A stretch of 13,020 nucleotides of DNA from Candidatus Magasanikiibacteriota bacterium (GCA_012800155.1 JAAZJX010000003.1:1-13020), one strand, 5' to 3'. Shown: positions 1 to 6,680, counted from the first letter of the stretch. Notes: generated by a model not told the origin, from the letters alone. Program-made: numbers and translations.

Positions 1-31
1 ACTGAAGTCATTCAGTCGGGCAGGTAACCAA
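1..31 (-). repeat. GC-rich hairpin repeat, copy A (cut by window edge)
   Basis: These 31 bases are identical to 97-127. The copy includes most of the palindrome CGACTGAA-loop-TTCAGTCG, followed by GGGCAGGTAACCAA on the plus strand. It is cut by the window edge, so its far side cannot be seen. On the minus strand it directly continues a tRNA 5' sequence (46 down to about 25). Contigs often end in repeats, so an assembly break here is possible. Confidence 0.8.
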
Positions 32-46
32 CTGAGCTACTCTGAC
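25..46 (-). pseudogene. 5' part of a tRNA gene running into the repeat
   Basis: Read on the minus strand from 46, the sequence has the layout of a tRNA 5' end: a 7-base acceptor strand GTCAGAG, the linker TA, the D-stem strand GCTC and the D-loop AGTTGGTTA. A GAGC strand should then close the D-stem. Instead the sequence continues CCTGCCCG into repeat copy A. No anticodon arm, T-arm or 3' acceptor strand follows before the window ends. The gene is either a truncated relic, a tRNA interrupted by an element, or an assembly chimera. The isotype cannot be told. It lies about 126 bases downstream of tRNA-Glu on the same strand and could share its transcript. Confidence 0.6.
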
Positions 47-87
47 TTTTTTATAATAAATTTTAATGTTTGAATGCTACGCTCCCC

Positions 88-127
88 GCCCGAACGACTG
101 AAGTCATTCAGTCGGGCAGGTAACCAA
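88..127 (-). repeat. GC-rich hairpin repeat, copy B
   Basis: Bases 97-127 repeat 1-31 exactly. The core is a perfect 8-bp stem, CGACTGAA at 95-102 and TTCAGTCG at 107-114, with the 4-base loop GTCA. Three more G-C pairs (88-90 with 115-117) extend it across a bulge at 91-94. On the minus strand the stem is preceded by TTGGTTACCTGC and followed by a G-rich run. The composition contrasts sharply with the AT-rich surroundings. On the minus strand TTAC stands just before the hairpin, which recalls the targets and end hairpins of IS200/IS605-type elements and REP sequences. That parallel is inference, and no transposase is present in the window. Confidence 0.75.
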
Positions 128-172
128 TTTAATTACTTTTAAATATTCAATTATCAATTTTACCAAATCTAG

Positions 173-244
173 TAGCCCGTAGGAGAATTGAACTCCTGTT
201 ACATGGATGAGAACCATGTGTCCTAGCCACTAGACGAACGGGCC
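173..244 (-). tRNA. tRNA-Glu (anticodon CTC)
   Basis: This is a complete 72-base cloverleaf on the minus strand. The acceptor strand GGCCCGT (244-238) pairs with ACGGGCT (180-174), with a G-U first pair. The D-arm reads GTCTAGTGGCTAGGAC. The anticodon arm is CATGG-TTCTCAT-CCATG with anticodon CTC at 211-209, reading GAG. The T-arm is AGGAG-TTCAATT-CTCCT. The discriminator is A at 173, and CCA is not encoded, so it must be added after transcription. The D-arm and the TAAC variable region resemble bacterial tRNA-Glu. It is transcribed from a near-consensus promoter just downstream of the ftsI stop codon. Confidence 0.95.
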
Positions 245-276
245 ACACCAATTTACATCCTTATCCAAGCGGACAT

Positions 277-305
277 ATTATAATAAAAAATAATAAAAAA
301 GTCAA
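277..305 (-). promoter_or_regulatory. Strong sigma70-type promoter for tRNA-Glu
   Basis: On the minus strand a -35 box TTGACT (305-300), a 17-base spacer and a perfect -10 box TATAAT (282-277) lie 32 bases before the tRNA 5' end. This predicts a leader of about 25 bases for RNase P to remove. The -35 box begins immediately after the ftsI stop codon, so the two units are packed without a gap. It is the closest match to consensus in the window, as expected for a stable RNA gene. Confidence 0.75.
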
Positions 306-2087
306 TTATCTTTCTGGGGGTATTTGATAATATTGTAAAGCAAACTTAGAAATTTCATTAAATACTGGTAAAGCTGTACTGTCTGCCCAAGTCATTTGTG
401 GTTTTTCAAATTTCACAATCATAACAAATTTAGGATTAAAAATAGGAGCAATGCCTACAAATGAATGATTGGTTTCTTTTAAATAACCCCCCGGTCCAGG
501 AATTTGAGCTGTTCCAGTCTTGCCTCCTATATAATAACCATTTACTGAAGATCCTGTAGGATGACCTTTATCAACCACATTTACCAACATACCAGAAACT
601 GTTAAAGCTGTTTTTTTATCTAAAACTTTTCTAATTTCAGTAGGACGAGTTCTCTCTATTTTTCCATCCGCATATCTTATTTCTTCTACAATATAAGGTT
701 TCATCATAATACCACCATTAGCAATAGTACTGTAAGCTACCGCCATTTGTAAAGGAGTTACTGTAATACCTTGTCCAAAAGAAGCTGTAGCAGTATAACA
801 ATCTACTTTATTTTTTTTATTTTCATAAAGTGTTTTTATATTCCCGCTCACTTCTTTATCTAATTCTATACCTTCTGCTAAACCAAAACCAAAAGCATTT
901 AAATAATCTAAAAATTTATTTTTTCCTAATTTTTCTACAACAAAAATCATCCCTGTATTGATAGAATTTTTCAAAACACTATTCATATCTTGAACACCAT
1001 AAACTTTACTCATAGCATTTTTTATTGGTGTTTTACATAATTCTGTTCTACTGCCAGTATCTAAAAATGTAGTCTCTACACCAATAACTCCTTCATTCAA
1101 AGCAGCAGCCATTGTAATAGGTTTAAAAATTGATCCTGGTTCATAGGCTGTAAAAATATTTGTATTATTATAAGCCTCTATATTTTCTACTTTTCCGTAA
1201 TTATTCGGATCAAAATCAGGAAAACTACACATAGCCCGAATTGCTCCAGTTGAAGGATCCATAATTATTAAACTAGCACTTTTAGCTTTATATCTTTCTA
1301 AACCATTTTTCAAAATTTCACAAGCTTTATATTCTAAAGTACGATCAATAGTTAATAATAAATCAGCTCCATTTATAGGTTTTTTATAATTCATATTAGC
1401 AGCTGGTATAATATTTCCCAAAGCAGTCCTAGAGCCTTTTACAAAACCACCACTACCTGCCAATTCTTTTTGCCAATAACCTTCAATTCCATAACGACCA
1501 ATATCATTGCCATTGATATCTTTACCTAAAAAACCTACTACTGTGGAAGCTAAATTACCTTCTGGATAATAACGAAAAGGTTGACGAATAAAATTAATTC
1601 CCGGTAAATTCATTTCTTTAATAATCTCCACAACTGATTCTTCTACTTTATTTTCAATCGGCTCATAAGGATCTTCTCTTTTATTTAATTTTACTAATAA
1701 AGATGCTTTTTGTTCATCATTATAAGAAAAAATTTCAGATATTTTTTCCATTATCATTTCAGCTGTTTCATTATTTTTAATTTTTCTTGTATCAGCATAA
1801 ACTAAAAATTTATCATAATTCATTGCCAAAACATATTCCTCCCCAGAACGAGAATCTTGTATTAAAATTAATCCTCGCTTAGGATGTAAATTATTATAAA
1901 TTTCATGAGAACCAGCAGCTAAAGCTTCATAAAAATCATATTGAATTACCATCAAATAAAACAATCTAATGCTAATTATTAAACTAAAAAAAATAAAAAC
2001 AAAAACAAGAACCCGTAATCTAAAATTACCAATATTTTTATTTTCTGGCTTAATAATTGAATTTTTTTTTAATCTAGAATAATACAC
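306..2087 (-). CDS. ftsI: Peptidoglycan D,D-transpeptidase FtsI / class B penicillin-binding protein
   Basis: Class B penicillin-binding protein of 593 residues, expected to crosslink septal peptidoglycan outside the membrane. One membrane segment lies at about residues 24-47 after a basic cytoplasmic tail. The PBP dimerisation region (about 60-220) follows, then the transpeptidase domain with all three motifs: SIFK with nucleophile Ser319, SIN at 375-377 and KTG at 523-525. The HSFVGIAP stretch at 541-548 is typical of the FtsI/SpoVD group. The start is GTG at 2087; the next in-frame ATG (codon 46) lies inside the membrane segment, so GTG is preferred. The gene begins 5 bases after the pilT stop with no Shine-Dalgarno sequence, implying cotranscription. 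No terminator hairpin follows it. FtsI is preferred over SpoVD or PBP2 from general appearance only. Confidence 0.9.
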   Translation of the reverse strand: MYYSRLKKNSIIKPENKNIGNFRLRVLVFVFIFFSLIISIRLFYLMVIQYDFYEALAAGSHEIYNNLHPKRGLILIQDSRSGEEYVLAMNYDKFLVYADTRKIKNNETAEMIMEKISEIFSYNDEQKASLLVKLNKREDPYEPIENKVEESVVEIIKEMNLPGINFIRQPFRYYPEGNLASTVVGFLGKDINGNDIGRYGIEGYWQKELAGSGGFVKGSRTALGNIIPAANMNYKKPINGADLLLTIDRTLEYKACEILKNGLERYKAKSASLIIMDPSTGAIRAMCSFPDFDPNNYGKVENIEAYNNTNIFTAYEPGSIFKPITMAAALNEGVIGVETTFLDTGSRTELCKTPIKNAMSKVYGVQDMNSVLKNSINTGMIFVVEKLGKNKFLDYLNAFGFGLAEGIELDKEVSGNIKTLYENKKNKVDCYTATASFGQGITVTPLQMAVAYSTIANGGIMMKPYIVEEIRYADGKIERTRPTEIRKVLDKKTALTVSGMLVNVVDKGHPTGSSVNGYYIGGKTGTAQIPGPGGYLKETNHSFVGIAPIFNPKFVMIVKFEKPQMTWADSTALPVFNEISKFALQYYQIPPER

Positions 2088-2092
2088 ACTAA

Positions 2093-3127
2093 CTAAATTT
2101 TTTTCTGTCTTCCAGTTCTTTTAGCAGCTGTTTCTTCATCAATTAATTTTTCTTTTACTAATTTTTCTAAAGAATTTTCCATAGTAATCATGCCATCCTT
2201 ACTACCAGTTTGAATAGTACTAACAATCTGAGCAATACTATTTTCTCTAATTAAATTAGAAATAGCAGGAGTATTTACTAAAATTTCTCTAGCTGCTACT
2301 AAACTACCATCTTTGGCTGGAACTAATTGTTGTGCTACTACTCCACGCAATACTGATGCTAGTTGAATCAAAACTTGTTTTTGTTTAGAACCATCAAAAA
2401 CATCAACAATTCTTTCTATTGCTTCAGCAGCTGTAGCAGTATGTAAAGTAGAAAAAACTAAATGTCCAGTTTCAGCAGCTGTCAAAACAGTAGAAATTGT
2501 CTCTGGATCACGCATCTCTCCTACTAAAATAACATTCGGATCTTGACGCAAAACATGTTTTAAAGCTTTAGCAAAAGATTTGGTATCTGTCCCAACTTCT
2601 CTTTGTTCTACTAAACTTTGTTTATCTTCAAAAATAAATTCTATTGGATCTTCAATAGTAATAATATGAGCTTTACGATTTTTATTTATTTCCTCAACCA
2701 TTGAAGCTAAAGTAGTGGATTTACCATGACCAGTAGGTCCAACTACTAAAACTAAACCATTTAACAAATTAGTAAAATCTAATAAAATTGGCTCAAAACG
2801 CAATTCTTCTGGTGAAGGAACTTTACTAGGTATCAATCTAGCGGCTAAACCAATTTTTCCTTCTTGACGATGTAAATTTATACGAAAACGCGTTCCTTCA
2901 TATTCATAACCAAAATCCAATTCATAATCTTCAGAAAATTTATTTTTCTTTTGAGTATCTAACAAAGAAAAAATAGCTGTTTCTAATTCTTTGGGATTCA
3001 AACTTGTGTCTTCAATTTCTTGTAACTCACCTTTTATTCTTAAAAATGGTTTTTCTCCTCCAACCAAGTGTAAATCTGAAGCTTGACTAGTAATAGCTTT
3101 TTCAAAATATTTTTTAATATCTTTCAT
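2093..3127 (-). CDS. pilT: Type IV pilus retraction ATPase PilT
   Basis: Cytoplasmic hexameric ATPase that powers pilus disassembly and twitching; its 344 residues match the usual PilT length. The N-terminal PAS-like region starts with the typical ASDLHL (16-21). The core carries Walker A GPTGHGKS (130-137), the Asp box ITIEDPIEF (156-164), Walker B ILVGEMRD (200-207) with Glu204, and the His box HLVFSTLHT (222-230). The C-terminal AISNLIRE (288-295) is close to the AIRNLIRE motif that marks PilT rather than the assembly ATPase PilB. The ATG at 3127 gives the expected N-terminus. It is the first gene of a two-gene unit with ftsI, behind its own promoter at 3153-3181. No other pilus gene is in the window. 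Confidence 0.95.
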   Translation of the reverse strand: MKDIKKYFEKAITSQASDLHLVGGEKPFLRIKGELQEIEDTSLNPKELETAIFSLLDTQKKNKFSEDYELDFGYEYEGTRFRINLHRQEGKIGLAARLIPSKVPSPEELRFEPILLDFTNLLNGLVLVVGPTGHGKSTTLASMVEEINKNRKAHIITIEDPIEFIFEDKQSLVEQREVGTDTKSFAKALKHVLRQDPNVILVGEMRDPETISTVLTAAETGHLVFSTLHTATAAEAIERIVDVFDGSKQKQVLIQLASVLRGVVAQQLVPAKDGSLVAAREILVNTPAISNLIRENSIAQIVSTIQTGSKDGMITMENSLEKLVKEKLIDEETAAKRTGRQKKI

Positions 3128-3152
3128 ATTAATAAATGTTAATAATACGACT

Positions 3153-3181
3153 ATTTTACCATAAAAAAATTTGAATCACAA
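3153..3181 (-). promoter_or_regulatory. Promoter of the pilT-ftsI unit
   Basis: On the minus strand, -35 TTGTGA (3181-3176), a 17-base spacer and -10 TAAAAT (3158-3153). TGG stands before the -10 box, giving an extended -10 (TGn). It lies 25 bases before the pilT ATG, so the leader would be about 18 bases, AT-rich and without a ribosome binding site. Confidence 0.6.
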
Positions 3182-3187
3182 TGTCTT

Positions 3188-3223
3188 AAAAATAAAATCT
3201 CCAATATTGGAGATTTTATTTTT
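3188..3223 (-). terminator. Palindromic terminator after the YtxH-like gene
   Basis: A perfect 36-base palindrome with 18-base arms is centred between 3205 and 3206. Its core is CTCC/GGAG, and the outer arms are A-rich on one side and T-rich on the other, so either strand would end in a U-rich tract. The outer base overlaps the stop codon of the YtxH-like gene (3225-3223), so that gene ends inside the stem. It separates this gene from the pilT promoter immediately beyond. Confidence 0.75.
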
Positions 3224-3540
3224 TATTTTTTTAATTCTTTTTGCAAATTATTCCATTGAGCTATCACTACTTTTGTTACCATATTTTTAATATTTTCTGC
3301 CAAACCATTATCAATAGCATATTTATCTATATATTTTTTAACCATTTTAATATACTGATTTTTAGTCATCTTTTTATACTGATCAGATGATAATATTTTT
3401 TCTTTTAAATCAGTATAAACATCTGCCGCTTTATCAAGCATAACTTCACGCAATTCTTTACCTTTTTTTGTGGTATTAAGCCAAACTAGACCAGCGCCTA
3501 ATAAACCACCTAAACAAAGACCTTTTTTAAATTTACCCAT
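3223..3540 (-). CDS. Small YtxH-like membrane-associated protein
   Basis: A 105-residue protein resembling the YtxH/gas-vesicle-like family, small proteins of unknown biochemical role. It has a basic start MGKFKKG, one glycine-rich hydrophobic segment (about residues 8-22), then KKGKELRE (25-32), the conserved junction of that family. The rest (about 30-105) is lysine-rich, charged and probably helical, ending LQKELKK. It is likely anchored or peripheral at the membrane with a cytoplasmic helical tail; this is inferred. It is a single-gene unit with its own promoter at 3568-3596 and terminator at 3188-3223. No Shine-Dalgarno sequence precedes the ATG at 3540. The family assignment rests on the short N-terminal pattern, so it is moderate. 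Confidence 0.7.
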   Translation of the reverse strand: MGKFKKGLCLGGLLGAGLVWLNTTKKGKELREVMLDKAADVYTDLKEKILSSDQYKKMTKNQYIKMVKKYIDKYAIDNGLAENIKNMVTKVVIAQWNNLQKELKK

Positions 3541-3567
3541 ATAAATAAAATTAAGAATAATATATAT

Positions 3568-3596
3568 ATTATACAGAAAAAATAGATAAAAAACAA
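3568..3596 (-). promoter_or_regulatory. Promoter of the YtxH-like gene
   Basis: On the minus strand, -35 TTGTTT (3596-3591), a 17-base spacer and a perfect -10 TATAAT (3573-3568), 27 bases before the ATG. The -35 box is also the distal arm of the dsbA terminator stem at 3591-3619, so the end of one unit and the start of the next share bases. Confidence 0.55.
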
Positions 3597-3619
3597 ATCC
3601 CTTTTAACGGGATTTGTTT
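3591..3619 (-). terminator. Rho-independent terminator of the dsbA-like gene
   Basis: The 11-base arms AAACAAATCCC (3591-3601) and GGGATTTGTTT (3609-3619) enclose a 7-base loop. On the minus strand the stem runs into TTTTTTATC, a good U-tract. It follows the dsbA-like stop codon (3659) by about 40 bases. Confidence 0.8.
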
Positions 3620-3658
3620 AATTTTATTTCAATCTTTATAATTTTTATCATCAATTAT

Positions 3659-4405
3659 TTATTTTAACCCAATCTTATCAGCTGCTTTTTTAAAATTGTC
3701 TAAACTCAAACTACTGCTCTTGGATAAAGTAAATAATTCATCATACATTTCCCAAGTCTTACCTTGTTCTTTGGCGCATTCAAAAGCTTCAGCAGCTTTT
3801 TGCGCTTGAGCATGAAATGATAAAGGAAAATGACGATAAGTAAATTTAATTTTATCTTTATACTCAGTCAAAATTGGTTTTAAAGTATCATAAAAACGAT
3901 TACAATATGGACATTCAAAATCACTAAATTCTATTAAAGCTATTTTAGATTTTTCATTACCATACCAAACAGCATCTTTAAATTCTGACATCTCAACTTT
4001 AACTAATTCACCATAATTTGCTGTATCCCAATTAGCTGTAGGATCTTTACCAGCCAAAGAATCATCAATAACTTGTTTTACTGCTACTGCAGGATAAGCT
4101 CCAGAAATCAAATAACCATTAATAAAAGTAGCAGGAGTTCCTTGAACACCTAATAAACTACCTAATTCCATATCTTCAGTTACCACACTGGCATATTTTC
4201 CAGTATCAAGACATTCATTAAATTTCTTTGCTGAACCAACATTAGCTACAGAATTTGTAGTACAAGCTGAAGTGCAATCAGAAGTCAAAACTACAGCTAA
4301 CAATATAAAAAACCCAATAGTACAAATAACCAAAAAACCTGAAATTACACCAAATATAAAAGCTTGAGATTTCTTTAAGCTAGAAAAAATATTTTTTTCT
4401 TCCAT
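3659..4405 (-). CDS. Membrane-anchored DsbA-like thiol oxidoreductase with permuted domain order
   Basis: Predicted thiol-disulfide oxidoreductase, 248 residues, anchored by one N-terminal membrane segment (about 15-41) with the catalytic part outside. The active site CPYC is at 165-168 in IEFSDFECPYC, followed by YRHFPLSFHAQAQKAAEA (190-207), as in the DsbA/thioredoxin_4 family. Family members normally continue after a LGLD-like turn into KF..CLDSGKYA, then GTP with the cis-proline, FINGxxxxGA and a final helix. Here the protein stops at KIGLK (244-248). The missing half sits between the membrane segment and the CPYC half: KKFNECLDTGKYA (60-72), GTP (89-91) and FINGYLISGAYP (94-105). The two halves join without overlap or loss, which indicates circular permutation. 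Two further cysteines (C44, C48) follow the membrane segment. The gene has its own promoter and terminator. Confidence 0.85.
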   Translation of the reverse strand: MEEKNIFSSLKKSQAFIFGVISGFLVICTIGFFILLAVVLTSDCTSACTTNSVANVGSAKKFNECLDTGKYASVVTEDMELGSLLGVQGTPATFINGYLISGAYPAVAVKQVIDDSLAGKDPTANWDTANYGELVKVEMSEFKDAVWYGNEKSKIALIEFSDFECPYCNRFYDTLKPILTEYKDKIKFTYRHFPLSFHAQAQKAAEAFECAKEQGKTWEMYDELFTLSKSSSLSLDNFKKAADKIGLK

Positions 4406-4456
4406 AAAATTAAAATATTTAATTATTTAAAAAATTAATTTAAAATAAGTTAATAT

Positions 4457-4485
4457 AATATACCAAATTTTTAATTAACTGACAA
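4457..4485 (-). promoter_or_regulatory. Promoter of the dsbA-like gene
   Basis: On the minus strand, -35 TTGTCA (4485-4480, one mismatch to consensus), a 17-base spacer and -10 TATATT (4462-4457), with an extended TGG just before it. The -35 box lies within the last codons of the GT4 gene. The -10 box is 51 bases before the ATG, giving an AT-rich leader of about 44 bases. The rest of the 4406-4474 gap shows no terminator, so read-through from the GT4 gene could add to expression. Confidence 0.55.
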
Positions 4486-5680
4486 GTTGTTGATAATATT
4501 CATTTAATTGAGCAGTTATTGTTGTCCAAGAAAATTTATCCAAAGCTATTTGTCTAGCTTTTTGTGACCAAAATTGTCTATCAGTTTTTTCATCAAAATA
4601 ACCAATAATACTTTCAGTCAAAGCTTGAAAATCATTTACTGGAAAAACTATTCCTGCTTCTTGTGCCACACTTCTAACTCCTGGAAGATCACTGGCAATT
4701 ACTGGCACACCACTAGCATAAGATTCAAGTAAAACCATACCAAAAGCTTCAGCTTGGTTGATTGAGGGTAAAATAGTCAAATCTGCCATATTATAATAAT
4801 ATGGCAATTCTTGATCATTTATAGCGCCAACAAACTTAATCCTATCAGCTAAACCCAGAATCTTAGTTCTCATAATAAAATCTTCTTTTAATTCACCTTC
4901 TCCAACCAAAACTATTTGTAAATTAAAATTATTTTTTTTAATAAGTTTTGCTGCTTCTAATAAAACAGGAATACCTTTAAAATAATGAGCTTGATCCATA
5001 CCACCAACAAATAATAAAGTTGGTATATTAATATTTAAATTATGTTTTTTAAAAAGAGCTTCTGGTTTTTGTCTTGGTTTAAATCTTTCAGTATCTACTC
5101 CAAAAGGTAATTCTCTCCATTTCTGAGGATATTTTTTAAAAAAATCTGCCGCATTACTATTTTTTATATAATCAAAAGAACTTCCAATCAATAAATCAGC
5201 TGTTACTAAAATTTTTGGCATCCAATAATTTGAATAATATTTAAAATACATTCCTAACCAACCCGGAGAACGATTGTCCATATGATAAGTAATTACTAAT
5301 GGAATATGAGGATTTCTTAATTTCCATTTTCTTATCATATTAGCCACACCATAAAAAGGATAATGCAAATGAACTAAATCAAAATTAGCTAATTCTTTTT
5401 TTACTTGAGGAATATAAGCTGCATTACCACTATGCAATACTGGTTTTAAGCGTTTAGCTACTACATTTAAATCATCCTCTACTTTCTTTTGATTTTGAAT
5501 TGATTCAGTTAGCTTATCAGTTGGTAATTCTGTTTCTATAAAATTTTTATCAAAAAACTGCGGAGTAAAAACTTCTACATAATGTCCTAATTTAGCTAAT
5601 TCACTCACTGTTTGAAAAACTACATTCCCCATTCCCCCATAATAAGGTGGATAAGTACAAACAACATGTGCTATTTTCAT
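4475..5680 (-). CDS. Glycosyltransferase family 4 (GT-B fold)
   Basis: A 401-residue retaining glycosyltransferase of the GT4 type, which transfers a sugar from a nucleotide donor on the cytoplasmic face of the membrane. The N-terminal Rossmann domain opens MKIAHVVCTYPPYYGGMGN with the glycine loop at 15-18. The C-terminal donor domain has FVGGMD (224-229), LVGEGEL (258-264) and the E-x7-E signature EAFGMVLLE (311-319). PFGVDTERF (192-200) marks the start of the second domain. Donor and acceptor cannot be read from the sequence. It is the last gene of the surface-glycan unit, 5 bases after the DUF2304 gene, and starts at ATG 5680 without a Shine-Dalgarno sequence. Confidence 0.9.
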   Translation of the reverse strand: MKIAHVVCTYPPYYGGMGNVVFQTVSELAKLGHYVEVFTPQFFDKNFIETELPTDKLTESIQNQKKVEDDLNVVAKRLKPVLHSGNAAYIPQVKKELANFDLVHLHYPFYGVANMIRKWKLRNPHIPLVITYHMDNRSPGWLGMYFKYYSNYWMPKILVTADLLIGSSFDYIKNSNAADFFKKYPQKWRELPFGVDTERFKPRQKPEALFKKHNLNINIPTLLFVGGMDQAHYFKGIPVLLEAAKLIKKNNFNLQIVLVGEGELKEDFIMRTKILGLADRIKFVGAINDQELPYYYNMADLTILPSINQAEAFGMVLLESYASGVPVIASDLPGVRSVAQEAGIVFPVNDFQALTESIIGYFDEKTDRQFWSQKARQIALDKFSWTTITAQLNEYYQQLVS

Positions 5681-5685
5681 AATTT

Positions 5686-6009
5686 TTATTTTTTTAAAGC
5701 TTTATCTCTAACTACTTTTGTAATATCTCTACCTACTGATTCAAGTTTTATATGTAAACGAAATAAAATAAAAAATATCAAAGCAAGAGAAACATAAACA
5801 ACTAAATCTGCTCCTCTACTAATACCAAAATAATTAGCTAAAATAAAAGTACTATCCGGCCACAAAACTACAAAAATAGCTAAAATCCAAAAAACTAACC
5901 AAAAAAATAAACCTTTTGGTCCAACTAAATTTTCTTGTTTCTTTTTTATTACCGACGCAATAGCAAATAAAGCAAAAAGTAAAAATAAGATTTGAAAAAT
6001 TATTAACAT
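5686..6009 (-). CDS. DUF2304 family small membrane protein
   Basis: A 107-residue protein with three hydrophobic segments (about residues 2-20, 34-52 and 68-83), an arginine/lysine-rich junction KKKQ after the first, and a basic cytoplasmic C-terminus. Length, topology and the central WPDST stretch (50-54) match DUF2304. Such genes are often found next to DPM1-like GT2 genes, as here, where the GT2 stop is 9 bases upstream. A role as membrane partner of that transferase is inferred from position only. The GT4 gene follows after 5 bases. Confidence 0.8.
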   Translation of the reverse strand: MLIIFQILFLLFALFAIASVIKKKQENLVGPKGLFFWLVFWILAIFVVLWPDSTFILANYFGISRGADLVVYVSLALIFFILFRLHIKLESVGRDITKVVRDKALKK

Positions 6010-6018
6010 AGAAAAAAC

Positions 6019-6678
6019 TTATTTTATAAAATTATCAAAAATTAAATCTTTTATTATTTTAATTGCTCCACGCCCACTCTGACCATAAGTATAATAATGT
6101 ACTTTGACTGGAAATTCAACCCAATGCAAATCACTTTTAAAAACTTGCGCTGGAATCTCAGTCGCATGAGCCATTCGATCTTGTTTTATTTTAATTATTT
6201 CTAAAGCTCTTTTATTTAATATTCTAAAACCATTATGAACATCTGTCAATTTTATTTTAAAAAAAATTCTATTAAATATTTTTCCTAAAGGATGGATAAA
6301 GTATCTTTTCAAAAAAGGCATATTTGATTTATTATCCAAAAATCTAGAACCAAATAAAATATCAGCCTTACTCTCTTTCATTTTTTTCAAAGCTGGCTCA
6401 ATATCTGTCACATCAAATTGTCCATCACCATCAAAATGTAAAACTTGATCTGCTCCAATCATCAGTGCATAATCATGTCCAGTCTGAAGAGAAGCTCCTT
6501 GTCCACGATTAATTTCATGTTTTAATACAATAGCTCCAGCTTCTTTGGCCACTGTTGCAGTATTATCTTTTGAACCATCATCCACAACCACTACTAAATC
6601 AACATGATTAAAAAGGTTCCGTACCACGGAACCAATTCTTTTTGCTTCATTATAACTTGGTACAATAGCTACCAACAT
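6019..6678 (-). CDS. DPM1-like family 2 glycosyltransferase
   Basis: A 219-residue GT2 (GT-A fold) enzyme of the dolichyl/polyprenyl-phosphate sugar synthase type, expected to move a hexose from a nucleotide donor to polyprenyl phosphate in the cytoplasm. Motifs: VPSYNEAKRIG (6-16), DDGS (33-36), NRGQGASLQTG (57-67), the metal-binding DGDGQ (83-87), FGSRF (109-113) and DVHNGFRI (146-153). It has no C-terminal membrane helices, unlike some GT2 enzymes, which fits the separate DUF2304 membrane protein encoded next. Donor sugar unknown. It starts 2 bases after the upstream SDR gene ends, so translation may be coupled. Confidence 0.9.
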   Translation of the reverse strand: MLVAIVPSYNEAKRIGSVVRNLFNHVDLVVVVDDGSKDNTATVAKEAGAIVLKHEINRGQGASLQTGHDYALMIGADQVLHFDGDGQFDVTDIEPALKKMKESKADILFGSRFLDNKSNMPFLKRYFIHPLGKIFNRIFFKIKLTDVHNGFRILNKRALEIIKIKQDRMAHATEIPAQVFKSDLHWVEFPVKVHYYTYGQSGRGAIKIIKDLIFDNFIK

Positions 6679-6680
6679 AA

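Noticed and set aside
1..46. A normal, complete tRNA gene at the left edge
   Set aside because: The closing D-stem strand GAGC is missing and no anticodon arm follows; the 8-bp hairpin has a 4-base loop that cannot be an anticodon loop.
1..127. CRISPR array
   Set aside because: There are only two copies, the single spacing segment is not spacer-like (it contains tRNA sequence), and no cas gene is present.
245..305. A terminator after ftsI
   Set aside because: The A/T runs here form no stable hairpin; they are better explained as the spacer of the tRNA-Glu promoter.
5612..5797. A 61-codon open frame on the plus strand
   Set aside because: It lies antisense across the start of the GT4 gene and the end of the DUF2304 gene, resembles no family I know and has no promoter or ribosome binding site. 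It is a chance frame.
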